Positions 4,967 through 5,255 of a stretch of 5,255 bases of DNA are shown in pieces. The position numbers and the translations under genes were made by a program. The notes beneath the pieces are model-generated. The model saw only the letters and a program-made list of their open reading frames with translations. It had not been told where the DNA came from and did not search any database. The stretch spans positions 1 to 5,255 of the forward strand of contig JADGQN010000343.1 of assembly GCA_017881765.1 (NCBI GenBank), given 5' to 3'. Each line of letters opens with the position of its first letter. Within the stretch, counting starts at the first letter, position 1. This DNA comes from Syntrophobacterales bacterium (GTDB lineage Bacteria > Desulfobacterota > Syntrophorhabdia > Syntrophorhabdales > WCHB1-27).

Positions 4967-5255
4967 GGCTTGACGATTCTTCCCGCCGTCGACAAGGCGC
5001 CCGCGATGTCGTACATATTCGACACGGTTCCCGCACCGATCTTGCCTCCCAGCCCAAAGAAATTTACACAGGTGCCGCACACGAGGATCCTGACACCATT
5101 TTCTTCGAGCGCCTTCAGATCATCCACCACGCCGGAATCCGAAGCCGCAAGCTTTACCCCGGTGTTGTAAAAGATCATTATATCGGGCCGATGTTCCAGA
5201 TCGATGGTGGTGTGGATGAAAGCCTTCATGAGAAGCGCACCCAATTCATCGCTTC
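4963..5255 (-). CDS. yedF: YedF sulfurtransferase-like selenium metabolism protein, C-terminal DsrE-like part (N-terminus outside)
   Basis: The frame is open to the right edge, so about 96 residues of the C-terminal part are visible. It begins SDELGALLMKAF, the usual start of the DsrE-like domain of YedF, followed by DIMIFYNTGVKLA, DLKALEENGVRILVCGTCVN and then FFGLGGKIGAGTVSNMYD, all typical of the YedF C-terminus. The Cys pair in CGTC is the conserved one of this domain. The full protein normally has an N-terminal TusA-like domain with a CPxP motif; that part should lie just beyond the window. The TTG at 5244 is an internal Leu codon, not a start. The known family link is to selenium metabolism, often near selD, and the protein is presumed to be a cytoplasmic sulfur/selenium carrier. 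It overlaps the DUF3343 gene by 4 nt. Confidence 0.92.
   Translation of the reverse strand, partial: SDELGALLMKAFIHTTIDLEHRPDIMIFYNTGVKLAASDSGVVDDLKALEENGVRILVCGTCVNFFGLGGKIGAGTVSNMYDIAGALSTAGRIVKP

Noticed and set aside
5242..5244. TTG as start codon of the DsrE-like frame
   Set aside because: The frame continues to the edge as SDEL, matching the family, so the codon is an internal Leu of a truncated yedF.

Overview
All the genes I can support lie on the minus strand. In transcription order, from the right edge to the left edge of the window, they are: the C-terminal part of a YedF-type DsrE protein, a DUF3343 protein, two exported single-domain rhodanese-like proteins, an unrecognised 111-residue protein, a large fusion of an iron-sulfur/CCG (heterodisulfide-reductase-like) protein with a TVP38/TMEM64 membrane domain, and an exported YdjY-domain protein cut by the left edge. 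No RNA gene, insertion sequence or CRISPR array was found.

The organism looks like an anaerobic or facultative bacterium of moderately high GC. The clues are an HdrD/GlpC-like Fe-S protein, the YedF/DUF3343 pair associated with selenium and sulfur metabolism, and several Cys-rich sulfur-handling proteins. Desulfobacterota or Nitrospirota would fit, but this is a guess from gene content.

Layout on the minus strand: yedF (partial, from the right edge to 4963) overlaps the DUF3343 gene (4966-4733) by 4 nt at an ATGA. After 163 nt comes rhodanese B (4569-4096), after 189 nt rhodanese A (3906-3487), and after 138 nt an orphan gene (3348-3013). A gap of 488 nt (2525-3012) follows, holding a terminator-like hairpin, a weak promoter candidate, two perfect 8-bp hairpins and a small ORF with a strong SD but no normal start. 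The fusion gene (2524-674) and, 58 nt further on, the YdjY gene (615 to the left edge) form an apparent operon.

Most of the proteins carry reactive cysteines and belong to families that handle persulfide, selenium or disulfide chemistry. YdjY plus TVP38 plus a rhodanese recalls the E. coli ydjX-ydjY-ydjZ...ynjE cluster. My inference is that the window encodes a sulfur- or selenium-handling module spanning the membrane: exported rhodaneses and YdjY outside, a TVP38 domain in the membrane joined to a cytoplasmic Fe-S/CCG domain, and YedF/DUF3343 in the cytoplasm. The function is not shown by sequence alone. Two reading-frame oddities deserve checking against reads: the A6 run at the fusion junction and the start of rhodanese B.
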